Positions 24,169-32,250 are shown, counted from the stretch's first letter. The stretch: DNA of 34,261 nt from Gammaproteobacteria bacterium (GCA_009843635.1 VYDB01000052.1:1-34261); one strand, 5' to 3'. The notes: generated by a model from the sequence alone, not told the origin. Translations and numbers: made by a program.

Positions 24169-25716
24169 ATGAACATCGGCGACATTCCCGCCAAGTGGGC
24201 CAACCTTGACGCTAGCCGTCCGGCCTTAGTGGACATTCCGGCCGGACGGCGGCTGTCGTTCGGCGAGTTGGAGCAGGCCGTGCGGCGGCTGGCGAACGGC
24301 CTGCTCGGCTTGGGGCTGGCCAAGGGCGACCGGGTGGCCGTGCTGGCCAAGAACGGCATTGAGTACTTCGAAATCTATTACGCCTGCGCCCGGGCCGGGT
24401 TGATTGCCCAACCCCTGAACTGGCGCCTGGGCGTGCCGGAGCTGGCGCGCATTCTTGAGAATGGCGAGCCGTCGGTGTTGGTCACCTCAACGGATTTCGA
24501 GGCCGGGCGCCAAGCCCTCGAAGGCCAGGTGGAGATTCCCCATTGGCTGCACTACGGTCCCGGCAGCGACGGTTCCTTTGAACGGCTCAAGGCCAGCGCC
24601 GAGGATGCCAACCCCAAGACCGGTGCCGGTGGCGACGACCCGGTGCTCATCCTCTACACCGGCGGCACCACTGGCTTGTCCAAGGGGGCGCTGCACTCCC
24701 ATCGCACGCTTTACACGGGCATGCTCAACCAGACCGTCGCCGAGCGCGTGGTGCCGAGCGACGTGTACATGCTCACTGGCCAGATGTTCCACATTCCCGT
24801 CGCCTTGGCCATGAACTACATGGCCCACGGCTGTCCCGTGGTGCTGATGAACTTCGACGCTACCGAAGCCTTGGAGATCATCCAAGCGGAACGGGTGTCG
24901 GCGTTCCTTGGCATCACCACCATGCTCAATTGGATGATGGCGGTGGACGGCTTCGACCGCTACGACCTGTCGAGCCTGCGCAACATCCAATACGGCGGCG
25001 GGCCGATGCCGGAAACGGTGGTCAAGGCCGCCCTCGACGCCTTCCCCTGCACCCTGATTCAAGGCTACGGTCAGACCGAGGGCATGACCATGACTTTCCT
25101 CTCCCAGGAGGACCATGCCGCAGCGGTGTCGGGCAACCGTCCCGAACGCCTCAATTCGTGTGGACGCGAGGGCTTCATCACCCGCGCCCGGGTGGTTGAT
25201 GATGTGGGCCAGGACGTGCCCAAGGATGGCCGCACGCCCGGCGAGATCGTCATTCAATCCGAAGCCAACATGCTCGGCTACTGGCGCCAGCCCGACCTGA
25301 CCGCCAACACCCTGCGCGATGGCTGGATGTGGACCGGCGATGTGGCCACCTGGGACGAGGACAGCTACATTTTCATCGTCGATCGGGCCAAGGACATGAT
25401 CATTTCCGGTGGCGAGAACATCTACTCCACCCAAGTGGAAGCCGCCATTCACCAGCACCCCGGCGTGTTGGAGGCGGCGGTGATCGGCGTGCCCGACGAC
25501 GAATGGGGCGAAGCCGTGAAGGCGGTGGTGGTAATGAAGCCGGGTGAGGCCGCCACCGAGCAGGAGATCATCGACACCGCCCGCGCCCATCTCGCCTCCT
25601 ACCAGAAACCGCGCAGCGTGGATTTCGTGGACAGCCTGCCCAAGGCCCCCACCGGCAAGATACTCAAGCGTGACCTGCGCGACCCGTACTGGCAGGCGCG
25701 GGGCCGCAACGTCTGA
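24169..25716 (+). CDS. Acyl-CoA synthetase (AMP-dependent, class I adenylate-forming)
   Basis: Activates a carboxylic acid to its CoA thioester through an acyl-AMP. The 515 residues show the P-loop LYTGGTTGLSKGA (around T164), the aromatic/acid motif YGQTEGMT (about 301), the hinge-side motif WMWTGDVATWDEDSYIFIVDRAKDMI, GGENIYSTQVE, and the C-terminal catalytic Lys497 in PTGKILKRDLR. All are intact and the length is typical. It opens the set of tightly packed CoA-ester genes ending at 28164, four bases before the first hydratase subunit. It is related to medium/long-chain or bile-acid-type CoA ligases, and the substrate acid is presumably produced by the monooxygenase/hydrolase genes upstream. 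Confidence 0.93.
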   Translation: MNIGDIPAKWANLDASRPALVDIPAGRRLSFGELEQAVRRLANGLLGLGLAKGDRVAVLAKNGIEYFEIYYACARAGLIAQPLNWRLGVPELARILENGEPSVLVTSTDFEAGRQALEGQVEIPHWLHYGPGSDGSFERLKASAEDANPKTGAGGDDPVLILYTGGTTGLSKGALHSHRTLYTGMLNQTVAERVVPSDVYMLTGQMFHIPVALAMNYMAHGCPVVLMNFDATEALEIIQAERVSAFLGITTMLNWMMAVDGFDRYDLSSLRNIQYGGGPMPETVVKAALDAFPCTLIQGYGQTEGMTMTFLSQEDHAAAVSGNRPERLNSCGREGFITRARVVDDVGQDVPKDGRTPGEIVIQSEANMLGYWRQPDLTANTLRDGWMWTGDVATWDEDSYIFIVDRAKDMIISGGENIYSTQVEAAIHQHPGVLEAAVIGVPDDEWGEAVKAVVVMKPGEAATEQEIIDTARAHLASYQKPRSVDFVDSLPKAPTGKILKRDLRDPYWQARGRNV

Positions 25717-25720
25717 ACCC

Positions 25721-26173
25721 ATGGGCGTGCTCACCCCGGAACTCAAGGCCAACATCGGCAAGGCCGCACCGCCAAGGATCGAGGTGGTCACCCGCCGCGA
25801 CATTCGCAAGTACGCCATCGCCACCAACCAGCGGCAGCGCAAGTACCTGGATGGCGACGAAGCGCCGCCCCTCTACCACGTGGCGCTTTTTTGGGACGTG
25901 GTGGAACTCGACGAACTGACCCCGGATGGTGTCTCCATCGACGCGCTGTTGCCCAAGTTCCCCTTGGAGAAGGCCATGGCCGGTGGTCTGAACATCACCT
26001 ACCACGACCGCATCCGCCCGGGCGATGTGCTGGTTGGCGAGCGCACCCTGACCGACATCTATGAAAAGGAGGGCCGCTCCGGGCCCCTGATCTTCTACGA
26101 AGTGGTGCTCGAAGTGCGCCGTCAGGACGGCAGCCCGGTGATCACTGAAAAGACCACGAGGATCCTGCGATGA
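25721..26173 (+). CDS. MaoC-type hotdog protein, FAS1-like dehydratase domain (hydratase subunit)
   Basis: A 150-residue single-hotdog protein of the MaoC N-terminal/FAS1-like dehydratase group. The segments IRKYAIATNQRQRKYLDG, APPLYHVALFW, and GLNITYHDRIRPGDVLVGERTLTDIYEKEG are the usual hot-dog helix, loop and sheet. It lacks the catalytic hydratase motif, so it probably pairs with the next gene's product as a heteromer, as ChsH2(N) pairs with ChsH1 in steroid side-chain hydration. The ATG has no ribosome site and lies four bases after the synthetase stop; translation is likely coupled. ATGA overlap with the next gene. Confidence 0.85.
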   Translation: MGVLTPELKANIGKAAPPRIEVVTRRDIRKYAIATNQRQRKYLDGDEAPPLYHVALFWDVVELDELTPDGVSIDALLPKFPLEKAMAGGLNITYHDRIRPGDVLVGERTLTDIYEKEGRSGPLIFYEVVLEVRRQDGSPVITEKTTRILR

Positions 26174-26589
26174 GTGCACTGCGGATCGCGGCGCTGAGAC
26201 CGGGCCATGAACTGCCTGCGCAGACCCACAAGCCGGACAACGTGCAGCTTTTCTTCTACAACGCAGCGCTCTGGAACGCCCACCGCATCCACTACGACCT
26301 GCCTTACGCCACCGAGGCGGAAGGCTATCCGGGCTTGGTGATCGCCGGCCCCTTGATGGGCGATTGGCTCGGGCAGTGCGTGGAGGCTTGGTTGGGAGAC
26401 GGCGGCGCCCTGGTGAACTTGGAGTACTCCAATCGCGGTGCGGCTTACATCGGCGAAACCCTGACCGCGGGCGGGACCGTGGAAACGGTGGATGCCGCCA
26501 AGGGCGAGGCGTCCTTAACCCTCTTCGTCCGCAACGAAGCGGGCGACGTCATCACGCCGGGGCGCGCCTTGGTTCGCCTGCATGGCTGA
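26170..26589 (+). CDS. MaoC-like hydratase subunit (catalytic hotdog)
   Basis: A 139-residue single-hotdog protein. The segment LWNAHRIHYDLPYA..GYPGLVIAGPL is the hydratase-2-type active-site region in the N-x4-H form used by HTD2/mesaconyl-CoA-hydratase-like enzymes, where the conventional D-x4-H has Asn. It would add water across an enoyl-CoA to give the beta-hydroxyacyl-CoA. It overlaps the upstream hotdog gene by 4 bp and the thiolase-like gene by 8 bp. Its product is therefore expected to be the partner of the 25721 protein and to feed the Ltp2-like enzyme. Confidence 0.87.
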   Translation: MSALRIAALRPGHELPAQTHKPDNVQLFFYNAALWNAHRIHYDLPYATEAEGYPGLVIAGPLMGDWLGQCVEAWLGDGGALVNLEYSNRGAAYIGETLTAGGTVETVDAAKGEASLTLFVRNEAGDVITPGRALVRLHG

Positions 26590-27757
26590 GGGTCCTTCAC
26601 TGCGCGGCCAAGTCGCCATCGTCGGCGTTGGCGACACCCAAGTGGGCAAGGTGCCGGAGTTGAGCGCCACGGGCCTGTGCATCGACGCCGCACAACGGGC
26701 GCTCGACGATGCGGGTCTCACCAAGAACGACATCGATGGGTTGGTCACCTGCAATAGCATGGCCGAGCCGCACATGTATCACGCCGAGGCGATGGCGGAG
26801 CATCTGCAGATCTTCCCCAGCTACTGCGTCAGCGCCGGCGCTGGCGGTGGCACCACTTTCGCCGTGCTCTACCAAGCCGCTTTGGCGATCATGCACGGGG
26901 TTTGCGACCGTGTGCTGATCAGCATGGCGGACAGCTTGCGCACTGGGCTTTCGCGGGAGCAAGCCATGGTGATGCAATCCTCCTCGGGCCATCCCCAATT
27001 TGAGACGCCCTACGGCGCGACGGTGCCTGGCTACTACGCCCTGATCGCCAACGCCTACATGCACAAGTACGGCGTCACGGCGGAGCAGATGGCCGCCGTG
27101 GCGGTCACCGCCCGGGCCCATGCAGCGCTGCACCCGGGCGCCCAGATGCGCACGCCGTTGACCGTGGAGGACGTGCTGGCCAGCCGCATGATTGCCGATC
27201 CGTTGCGCCTGCTCGATTGCTCCTTGGTCTCCGACGGCGGTGCCGCAGTGGTGCTGGCCCGCGCTGAGGCGGCGGGCGACCATCCGCACCAGCCGGTCTA
27301 TTTGCTTGGTGCCGGGGAGGGGCATGGCCACGAACACATCAGCCAAGCCGGGGACCTGACCTCCTCCCATGCTCGTCAGGCCGGGGAGCGGGCCTACGCC
27401 ATGGCTGGGATAAACCCACAAGATATTGATTTTGTTGAACTTTATGATTGCTTTACACCGGTGGTGCTGATCGAGCTGGAAGACTTGGGCTTCTGCGGGC
27501 GAGGGGAGGCGGGCGCTTTCGTCGCCGAGGGGCACACTAGGCTGGGGGGCAGCCTGCCGATGAACACTCACGGCGGCTTGCTGTCGCATTCCCATCCGGG
27601 TAACCCGGGCGCGATGTTCGCGCTCACCGAAGCGGTGCGCCAGTTGCGCGGCGAGGCAGGCGAACGCCAAGTGGCGAATGCGGAAACGGCCTTGATCCAC
27701 GCCCAGGGCGGCATCCTGTCGAGCCATTGCACCGCGATTTTGGGGCGAGACCGGTGA
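26582..27757 (+). CDS. Thiolase-superfamily, Ltp2-like retro-aldolase candidate (lipid-transfer/SCPx-type)
   Basis: A 391-residue thiolase-fold protein (VAIVGVGDTQVGK start; RTPLTVEDVLASRMIADPLRLLDCSLVSDGGAA middle domain; NTHGGLLSHSHPGNPG near the end). The nucleophile region reads SAGAGGGTT, with no cysteine where SCPx thiolases have NCATG, so normal Claisen chemistry is unlikely. The usual His-Asp-x-Phe motif reads ELYDCFTP, with Tyr288 in place of His, as expected for Ltp2-type aldolases, which are known to use tyrosines and a DUF35 partner. The next gene is exactly such a DUF35 protein (GTGA overlap). Likely role: cleavage of a beta-hydroxyacyl-CoA. Sixteen codons (27410-27457) are strikingly AT-rich. 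Confidence 0.88.
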   Translation: MAEGPSLRGQVAIVGVGDTQVGKVPELSATGLCIDAAQRALDDAGLTKNDIDGLVTCNSMAEPHMYHAEAMAEHLQIFPSYCVSAGAGGGTTFAVLYQAALAIMHGVCDRVLISMADSLRTGLSREQAMVMQSSSGHPQFETPYGATVPGYYALIANAYMHKYGVTAEQMAAVAVTARAHAALHPGAQMRTPLTVEDVLASRMIADPLRLLDCSLVSDGGAAVVLARAEAAGDHPHQPVYLLGAGEGHGHEHISQAGDLTSSHARQAGERAYAMAGINPQDIDFVELYDCFTPVVLIELEDLGFCGRGEAGAFVAEGHTRLGGSLPMNTHGGLLSHSHPGNPGAMFALTEAVRQLRGEAGERQVANAETALIHAQGGILSSHCTAILGRDR

Positions 27758-28164
27758 GCGTTGACGCCAAGCCCCTGCCGCCGATCAATCCCAGCACCCA
27801 GCCCTTCTGGGATGCCTGCGCCCAAGGACGCCTGCTGCTGCAGCGTTGCGGCGATTGCGGCCATCTACAGTTCTATCCGCGCTTGCTGTGCGCCGCCTGC
27901 GGCAGTCGGACGCTCGAGTGGGCGGAGGTCAGCGGTCGGGGCAGGGTGAAGACCTTCACCATCATTCGCCGCGCCGTCAGCGCCGCCTTCGAACCCGATG
28001 CACCCTACGTGGTGGCGCTGGTCGAGCTGGAGGAGGGGCCGACCCTGATGAGCAACATCGTCGGCTGCGATCCGGCCGACGTCGCCATCGGCCAGCCGGT
28101 TCGAGTCACCTTCGAGATGCGTGCGCAGGGCATCGCGGTGCCCCAATTCGAGCCAGCGGCCTGA
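27754..28164 (+). CDS. DUF35 OB-fold/zinc-ribbon partner of the Ltp2-like protein
   Basis: A 136-residue DUF35 protein: N-terminal helix PSTQPFWDACAQGRLLLQRC, a rubredoxin-like zinc ribbon with CGDCG and CAACG pairs, then an OB-fold (GRGRVKTFTIIRRAVS, PYVVALVELEEGPTLMSNIVG). DUF35 proteins bind acyl-CoA and partner thiolase-fold enzymes; ChsH2's DUF35 domain with Ltp2 is the best-known case. Start GTG 27754 overlaps the thiolase stop (GTGA), giving strict coupling and probably stoichiometric expression. In actinobacterial ChsH2 this domain is fused to a hotdog domain; here the parts are separate genes. Confidence 0.9.
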   Translation: MSVDAKPLPPINPSTQPFWDACAQGRLLLQRCGDCGHLQFYPRLLCAACGSRTLEWAEVSGRGRVKTFTIIRRAVSAAFEPDAPYVVALVELEEGPTLMSNIVGCDPADVAIGQPVRVTFEMRAQGIAVPQFEPAA

Positions 28165-28203
28165 ATCCATCATCCATCCACAAAGGAGCAGATCAGATAC
28201 GCC

Positions 28204-28683
28204 ATGGACCGCACCGTACAGCTTGCCCAAGCCCGCTTCGTGATCGAGGAGATCATATTCCGCTACGCCGAACTGCTTGATTCCGGCAATCTTGAAGGCC
28301 TTTCCGCCCTGTTCGCCCGAGGCGCCATCAAGCCCGCCGTCGGGGAGCCCGTGAAGGGTGCCGAAGAGGTCTTCGGGCTCTATTCCACCGTGGTGAAGTT
28401 CTACGACGCGGATGAGAGCCTCGTCCCGTACGAGCGCGGCCAATGCACCCCGCGCACCCGGCACGTCACCACCAACCTGATATTCGAGTTCGACAATGCG
28501 GTCAAGCAAGCGACGGTGCGCAGCGTTTTCACTGTTTACCAAACTTTGGCTGGCCGCAATGAAATAGTGGCGGGAGGGCGCTACGTCGATAAGTTCGCGC
28601 GCACCCTGCAAGGTTGGCACATCGATGAGCGGGAGATCATCATCGAGAACGCGGGTGACATGAGCAGGCACTTAAATGGCTAG
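28204..28683 (+). CDS. SnoaL-like/NTF2-fold protein
   Basis: A 159-residue NTF2-superfamily protein. It starts with the typical helix (ARFVIEEIIFRYAELLDSGNLEGLSALFA), then a beta-sheet with TPRTRHVTTNLIFEFDNAVKQATVRSVFTVYQ and WHIDEREIIIE. Members act as small isomerases, dehydratases or lactone-forming cyclases, or are inactive. A canonical AAGGAG lies about 15 bases before the ATG, further than usual. It overlaps the next gene by eight bases. In these catabolic clusters it may isomerise a ring product; the function is not established. Confidence 0.8.
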   Translation: MDRTVQLAQARFVIEEIIFRYAELLDSGNLEGLSALFARGAIKPAVGEPVKGAEEVFGLYSTVVKFYDADESLVPYERGQCTPRTRHVTTNLIFEFDNAVKQATVRSVFTVYQTLAGRNEIVAGGRYVDKFARTLQGWHIDEREIIIENAGDMSRHLNG

Positions 28684-29401
28684 TTCATGGAGCAATGCGG
28701 AGGGGCTGGCCGGTGCCATGGCAGTGGCCATCCGCAATGGTGGAACGCTCCCAAAGATGCCAGCGAACTTGGGGATCGAAGAGGCCTATGCGCTTCAGAA
28801 AACGGTCGTCGCAGCCGTGTCGGGCGGTTCGGTGGCCGGCCTCAAAGCGGGCCTGACCGCTGCGGCAGCCCAAGCGCAGTTCGGCGTCAGCCATCCTCTG
28901 ATTGGCAGCCTCTACAAGCAGGGCCGCATGGCCCCGGGCGTCTCGTTCGCCAGCGCGCCGGGCGTCATGCTGGAATGCGAAATCGGCGTCGTGATCGACG
29001 AGCGGGGTGTGCCCCAGTCGGCAGGGCCGGTCATTGAAGTGCCGCGCATGGCGTTTGCCGATTCGGAGGACGTCAACGGCGTCAACCTGCTTGCCTGCAG
29101 CATCGCCGCCGACCGCTACATCGTGGGTACCCAGTTACCGATGCTGGCGTCCTATGCGGAAATCGAAGCGCGGCTCATCCGGGATGGCCAGACCGTCAGC
29201 GCCGCGCCAGCCACCGAGGCCTTGGGCGGACCCGGTCCAGCCGTCGAATGGATTCTCCGCGAAGCCCGTTTGCGCGGATTGCCGATTGCCGAAGGCATGC
29301 TGCTCATCACCGGCGCCATCGGCGGCATCCATCCGGCGGAGCCCGGCAGCTACCGCGCAGACTACGGCGTCTTGGGAAGCATCGAGTTCACGGTCACTTA
29401 A
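28676..29401 (+). CDS. 2-keto-4-pentenoate hydratase/FAH-fold family protein
   Basis: A 241-residue member of the fumarylacetoacetase-fold hydratase/decarboxylase family (MhpD/DmpE-like). Conserved parts are GLKAGLT, the PLIGSLYKQGRMAPG loop, metal-ligand segment ECEIGVVID (E-x-E type), and the late LLITGAIGGIHPAEPGSYRADYG. These enzymes add water to 2-oxopent-4-enoates from meta-cleavage or related ring breakdown. The start overlaps the SnoaL-like gene by eight bases; a start further in is not supported. It probably ends the 24169-29401 operon. Confidence 0.85.
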   Translation: MASSWSNAEGLAGAMAVAIRNGGTLPKMPANLGIEEAYALQKTVVAAVSGGSVAGLKAGLTAAAAQAQFGVSHPLIGSLYKQGRMAPGVSFASAPGVMLECEIGVVIDERGVPQSAGPVIEVPRMAFADSEDVNGVNLLACSIAADRYIVGTQLPMLASYAEIEARLIRDGQTVSAAPATEALGGPGPAVEWILREARLRGLPIAEGMLLITGAIGGIHPAEPGSYRADYGVLGSIEFTVT

Positions 29402-29430
29402 TCGATTTCGCTGAGGGAGCCCATTCGATC

Positions 29431-29697
29431 ATGTGTCGAAACATCAAGACGCTCTACAACTTCGAGCCGCCCGCCACTGACGAGGAGGTCCGCGCCTCCG
29501 CGTTGCAGTTCGTGCGCAAGCTCAGCGGCTTCAACAAGCCTTCGCGGGCCAACGCAGCAGTCTTTGAGCGGGCCGTGGACGAGGTGACGTTCGCGGCGGA
29601 GCGCCTGCTATCTGATCTGGTGACGGCGGCGCCAAAACGCAACCGGGAAGCGGAGGCGGCAAAGGCGAGGGCCAGGGCAGCCCAGCGCTTCGCTTGA
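29431..29697 (+). CDS. DUF2277 protein
   Basis: An 88-residue protein beginning MCRNIKTLYNFEPPATDEE, the clear signature of DUF2277, with helix ALQFVRKLSGFNKP and AAVFERAVDEVTFAAERLLSDL, and a basic tail. The family is widespread among soil and marine bacteria, and its role is unknown. Start chosen at the family-typical MCRN, ATG 29431; GAGGGAG lies about a dozen bases upstream. It follows the hydratase gene by 29 bp and may be the operon's last member. Confidence 0.88.
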   Translation: MCRNIKTLYNFEPPATDEEVRASALQFVRKLSGFNKPSRANAAVFERAVDEVTFAAERLLSDLVTAAPKRNREAEAAKARARAAQRFA

Positions 29698-29743
29698 ATC
29701 TGCACCGGTTTGGCGAGCCATGCGGGCTGTCGTCCGAGAGAAT

Positions 29744-29756
29744 GAACACGTTGTTC
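29744..29756. promoter_or_regulatory. Short palindrome upstream of the nuclease-like gene
   Basis: GAACA-CGT-TGTTC is an exact inverted repeat, and part of it recurs as ACACGTTCTC nearby. It has the look of an operator 71 bp before the 29827 start. It is close to, but not identical with, known LexA boxes (five instead of four central bases). Confidence 0.3.
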
Positions 29757-29826
29757 TCAACTACACGTTCTCCGCGGCTGCGATTGCGTTGAATTGACTT
29801 TACCGAGTTTGGGAGGGAATGGTCCT

Positions 29827-31170
29827 ATGGTTGACGAACTTCCGCACATGCTCCAGCGAGGGGAGCCCGCAAGACTCTTTCCGGTGTTGGCCGAAAAATC
29901 CAAGGAAGGACGTGCCTTGTCGGTGTTGCTTGCTTGCGTGAGCAGTGTAGATGACCTTGCCAGAACTCTACTTTCAACATTGGGCCAACGATTTGGGCAA
30001 CGCTTGCGCATTCGCACGTTCACTGAGGTCGTTCTCAGCAGGGAGCCTGAAGGCGTGTCTGGTCGTCCCGACGGCCTTATTGTTGTCGAGACCGGACGTC
30101 GTGTTTGGAGCGCCCTCGTTGAGGCAAAGGTTGGAGGATCCCGGCTCGATTCGGAGCAGATGGAAGCTTATCTTAAGCTTGCAAGGACCAATGGTATCGA
30201 CGCCCTCGTAACGATCTCCAACGACTTCGCTGCCGTGCCGGACCATCACCCTGTGCGAGTCGGGCGCCTCCCCAAAGGCGTTGGCCTCTACCATTGGTCT
30301 TGGACTAGCATATTGACGCATGGAAAAGTCCTGCTAGCGGCAAAAGGCGTGGAGGACAACGAACAGCGTTTCCTGCTCGACGAATTGGTTAGGTTCCTCG
30401 ACCATCCGAGCTCTGGCGTAAGGCGCTTTGACCAGATGGATGGCAACTGGAGGCACATCGTGACGGCAGTCGTTTCGGGCGCTTCGCTCTCAACAAGTAT
30501 GGGGACCGTTACCGACACTGTTGCCAACTGGCACCAGGAGTGCCGCGACTTGGCTCTAAAGCTCATGGAGGGTGTTAACTCCAACGTCGTGATCCGGTTG
30601 CCGAGTGCCCACCGGTCCGATCCGCGGCTCAGAATCGATGATGAGGCCAAACGCCTTTGCGAGTTTTCCGTGCTATCCGTGGAGTTCAATATCCCTGATG
30701 CAGCATCGCCCATCAAGGTAGAAGCGGACTTAAGAACCCGCACAATTCATGTGCACATGACGTTGTCCGCCCCACAAGATCGCAAGTCTGCCCGTGCCAG
30801 GACGAACTGGGTGTTGCGGCAACTCGCCGGTAGTGAACCCACTGATCTGCACGTAAAGGCAATCTTCCCAGGTCGCGTGATCGCCACGCAGCACCCGCTT
30901 GCAGCCGTTCGGATGGAGCCCGATGTTCTGCAGGCTTCAAAACCAAACCTCGCCCCTAAGGCCTTTGAGATACGCTTGGTTTGCGATGCGGGGAAACGCT
31001 TTGCGGGTCCCAAGACGTTTGTTGAAGATCTAGAGAAGTCGGCGCTTCGCTTTTACGCTCAGGTTGGGCAACGGCTGAAGAACTGGCAGCCGACTGCCCC
31101 CAAGATGATCGACAAGCCTTCCGAGATGCTTGCTGACGCCTCCGCACCCGATGAAACCGACCAAGGTTGA
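29827..31170 (+). CDS. PD-(D/E)XK nuclease-like protein, function unknown
   Basis: A 447-residue protein with a PD-(D/E)XK nuclease signature: PDG (P81-D82) at the end of one strand, then W..LVEAKV with E99-x-K101, and the following helix SEQMEAYLKLAR and strand IDALVTISNDF, as in restriction-endonuclease-like folds. The remaining two thirds are not recognised (a mixed alpha/beta region from about 230 on). The ATG at 29827 has GGAGGG nine bases upstream and is preferred to the TTG at 29794. Base composition in sampled lines is 47-57% GC, well below neighbours, so it was probably acquired. It may be a defence or DNA-repair nuclease. Confidence 0.65.
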   Translation: MVDELPHMLQRGEPARLFPVLAEKSKEGRALSVLLACVSSVDDLARTLLSTLGQRFGQRLRIRTFTEVVLSREPEGVSGRPDGLIVVETGRRVWSALVEAKVGGSRLDSEQMEAYLKLARTNGIDALVTISNDFAAVPDHHPVRVGRLPKGVGLYHWSWTSILTHGKVLLAAKGVEDNEQRFLLDELVRFLDHPSSGVRRFDQMDGNWRHIVTAVVSGASLSTSMGTVTDTVANWHQECRDLALKLMEGVNSNVVIRLPSAHRSDPRLRIDDEAKRLCEFSVLSVEFNIPDAASPIKVEADLRTRTIHVHMTLSAPQDRKSARARTNWVLRQLAGSEPTDLHVKAIFPGRVIATQHPLAAVRMEPDVLQASKPNLAPKAFEIRLVCDAGKRFAGPKTFVEDLEKSALRFYAQVGQRLKNWQPTAPKMIDKPSEMLADASAPDETDQG

Positions 31171-31284
31171 CTCAGTGGAGAACTCGATGGGAGTTGAGAG
31201 ATCCGGTAGAACCCCAAACTGGCGCAGGCCGAACAGCCGTCCTAGTATCCGACACATTTGAAAAACAAAACAAGGAGCGCGCTC

Positions 31285-32193
31285 ATGGCGCAAGCGAACG
31301 ACATCAGTCAGCAGCCCTTTGAGGTGCTGCCAGCCGCCGACGGAGCCGTTGCGGGTCCAGTTCGCAGCCCCCGCAACATTGAGCAGTCCCTGCCCAATTC
31401 GATACATAACGATGCGGTGGCCCAGAAGCTCGGGCTGCGCGGGGGCACGGTGGCCGGGTCGCTGCACATGGAGCAGTTTCCGCCGCTTCTCGTCTCGTTG
31501 TTCGGTCCGGAGTGGTGGTCCAGTGGGGGCCTCTCGCTCTACTTCAAATATGCGACGACGGATCGGGAGGCGGTGCAGTGCTTTGCGAAGCGGCCGAATT
31601 CCCCTGACCTTGGGGTGCAGGCGCCGGTTTGGATGGACACCGATGATGGGCGTCTAGTCGCCGAAGGCACCGCTTGGACCGGTCGGACACAAGCGCCCAC
31701 GCCGTTGTCGGAGCGGGCCGCAAATGTGCCGCTGCCGAGGGATCTGCGCATATTCAAGGATTTTGGTGTCGGCAGGGCGATGGAGGGCATTCCGGTTCGC
31801 ATCGATGAGGCGGCCCTTGCGCGCCGTCTCGATGTCATCGTGGAGCCTCTTGAGCAGTACGTCGAGCCGGATCGGTACGGCGAGCGGGTGCTGCCGCCGA
31901 GCATGCTGACCCATGCACTCACGGCCTATCACACCACCATGCTGCAGGGCTGGCCTGACTTGGGTGTCGGCCTCTACGGCGCCATCGAAATCGAGCACCT
32001 CGCCGGGCCGTGCTTCGTGGAGCACGACTACGAGGTGCGCGGAGAGGTACTTGCCGTGGGCGAAACGCCGAGAACAGAGTACTTGTGGTATGAGAGCATC
32101 CTCTCGGAGCCGTCCAGCGGCGTGGACCGGGCGCGGATGCTGATGATGCTGCGTTTCATGAAGGACTCCAGCCGGGCATGGCGGGTGAGTTGA
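31285..32193 (+). CDS. Double-hotdog MaoC-like dehydratase/hydratase protein
   Basis: A 302-residue protein with two hotdog-like halves. The N-terminal half has NSIHNDAVAQKLGLRGGTVAGSLHMEQFPPLL, the usual H/D hydratase loop with the long hydrophobic helix; the second half (LYGAIEIEHLAGPCFVEHDYEVRGEVLAVGETPRTEYLWYESIL) resembles the sheet of another hotdog. ATG 31285 has AAGGAG seven bases upstream and is chosen over the TTG at 31258. Likely an enoyl-CoA hydratase-like or thioesterase-like enzyme of the same catabolic region, separated from the operon by the nuclease-like gene. Composition returns to the GC-rich level, unlike its left neighbour. Confidence 0.78.
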   Translation: MAQANDISQQPFEVLPAADGAVAGPVRSPRNIEQSLPNSIHNDAVAQKLGLRGGTVAGSLHMEQFPPLLVSLFGPEWWSSGGLSLYFKYATTDREAVQCFAKRPNSPDLGVQAPVWMDTDDGRLVAEGTAWTGRTQAPTPLSERAANVPLPRDLRIFKDFGVGRAMEGIPVRIDEAALARRLDVIVEPLEQYVEPDRYGERVLPPSMLTHALTAYHTTMLQGWPDLGVGLYGAIEIEHLAGPCFVEHDYEVRGEVLAVGETPRTEYLWYESILSEPSSGVDRARMLMMLRFMKDSSRAWRVS

Positions 32194-32218
32194 ATTAGAC
32201 TAGCCGACAAAATAGACT
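32190..32218 (+). promoter_or_regulatory. Putative promoter and operator of vapBC
   Basis: -35 TTGAAT (32190-32195) and -10 TAGACT (32213-32218) with 17-bp spacing, each four of six consensus bases. Direct copies AGACTAG (32197-32203) and AGACTGG (32214-32220) recur 17 bp apart, and AGAC-TG-GTCT (32214-32223) is a small palindrome. These suit autoregulation by a VapBC complex. Confidence 0.55.
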
Positions 32219-32250
32219 GGTCTGATTGGTTGCCCTGAGAGGACAGAGCC

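Noticed and set aside
24487-25842. Long minus-strand open frame opposite the acyl-CoA synthetase
   Set aside because: Antisense shadow of a well-supported gene; composition dominated by His/Gly/Val with no recognisable domain.
29744-29756. LexA/SOS box before the nuclease-like gene
   Set aside because: GAAC and GTTC are separated by five bases, not the four of Gram-positive LexA boxes, and it fits no proteobacterial consensus. Listed only as a generic palindrome.
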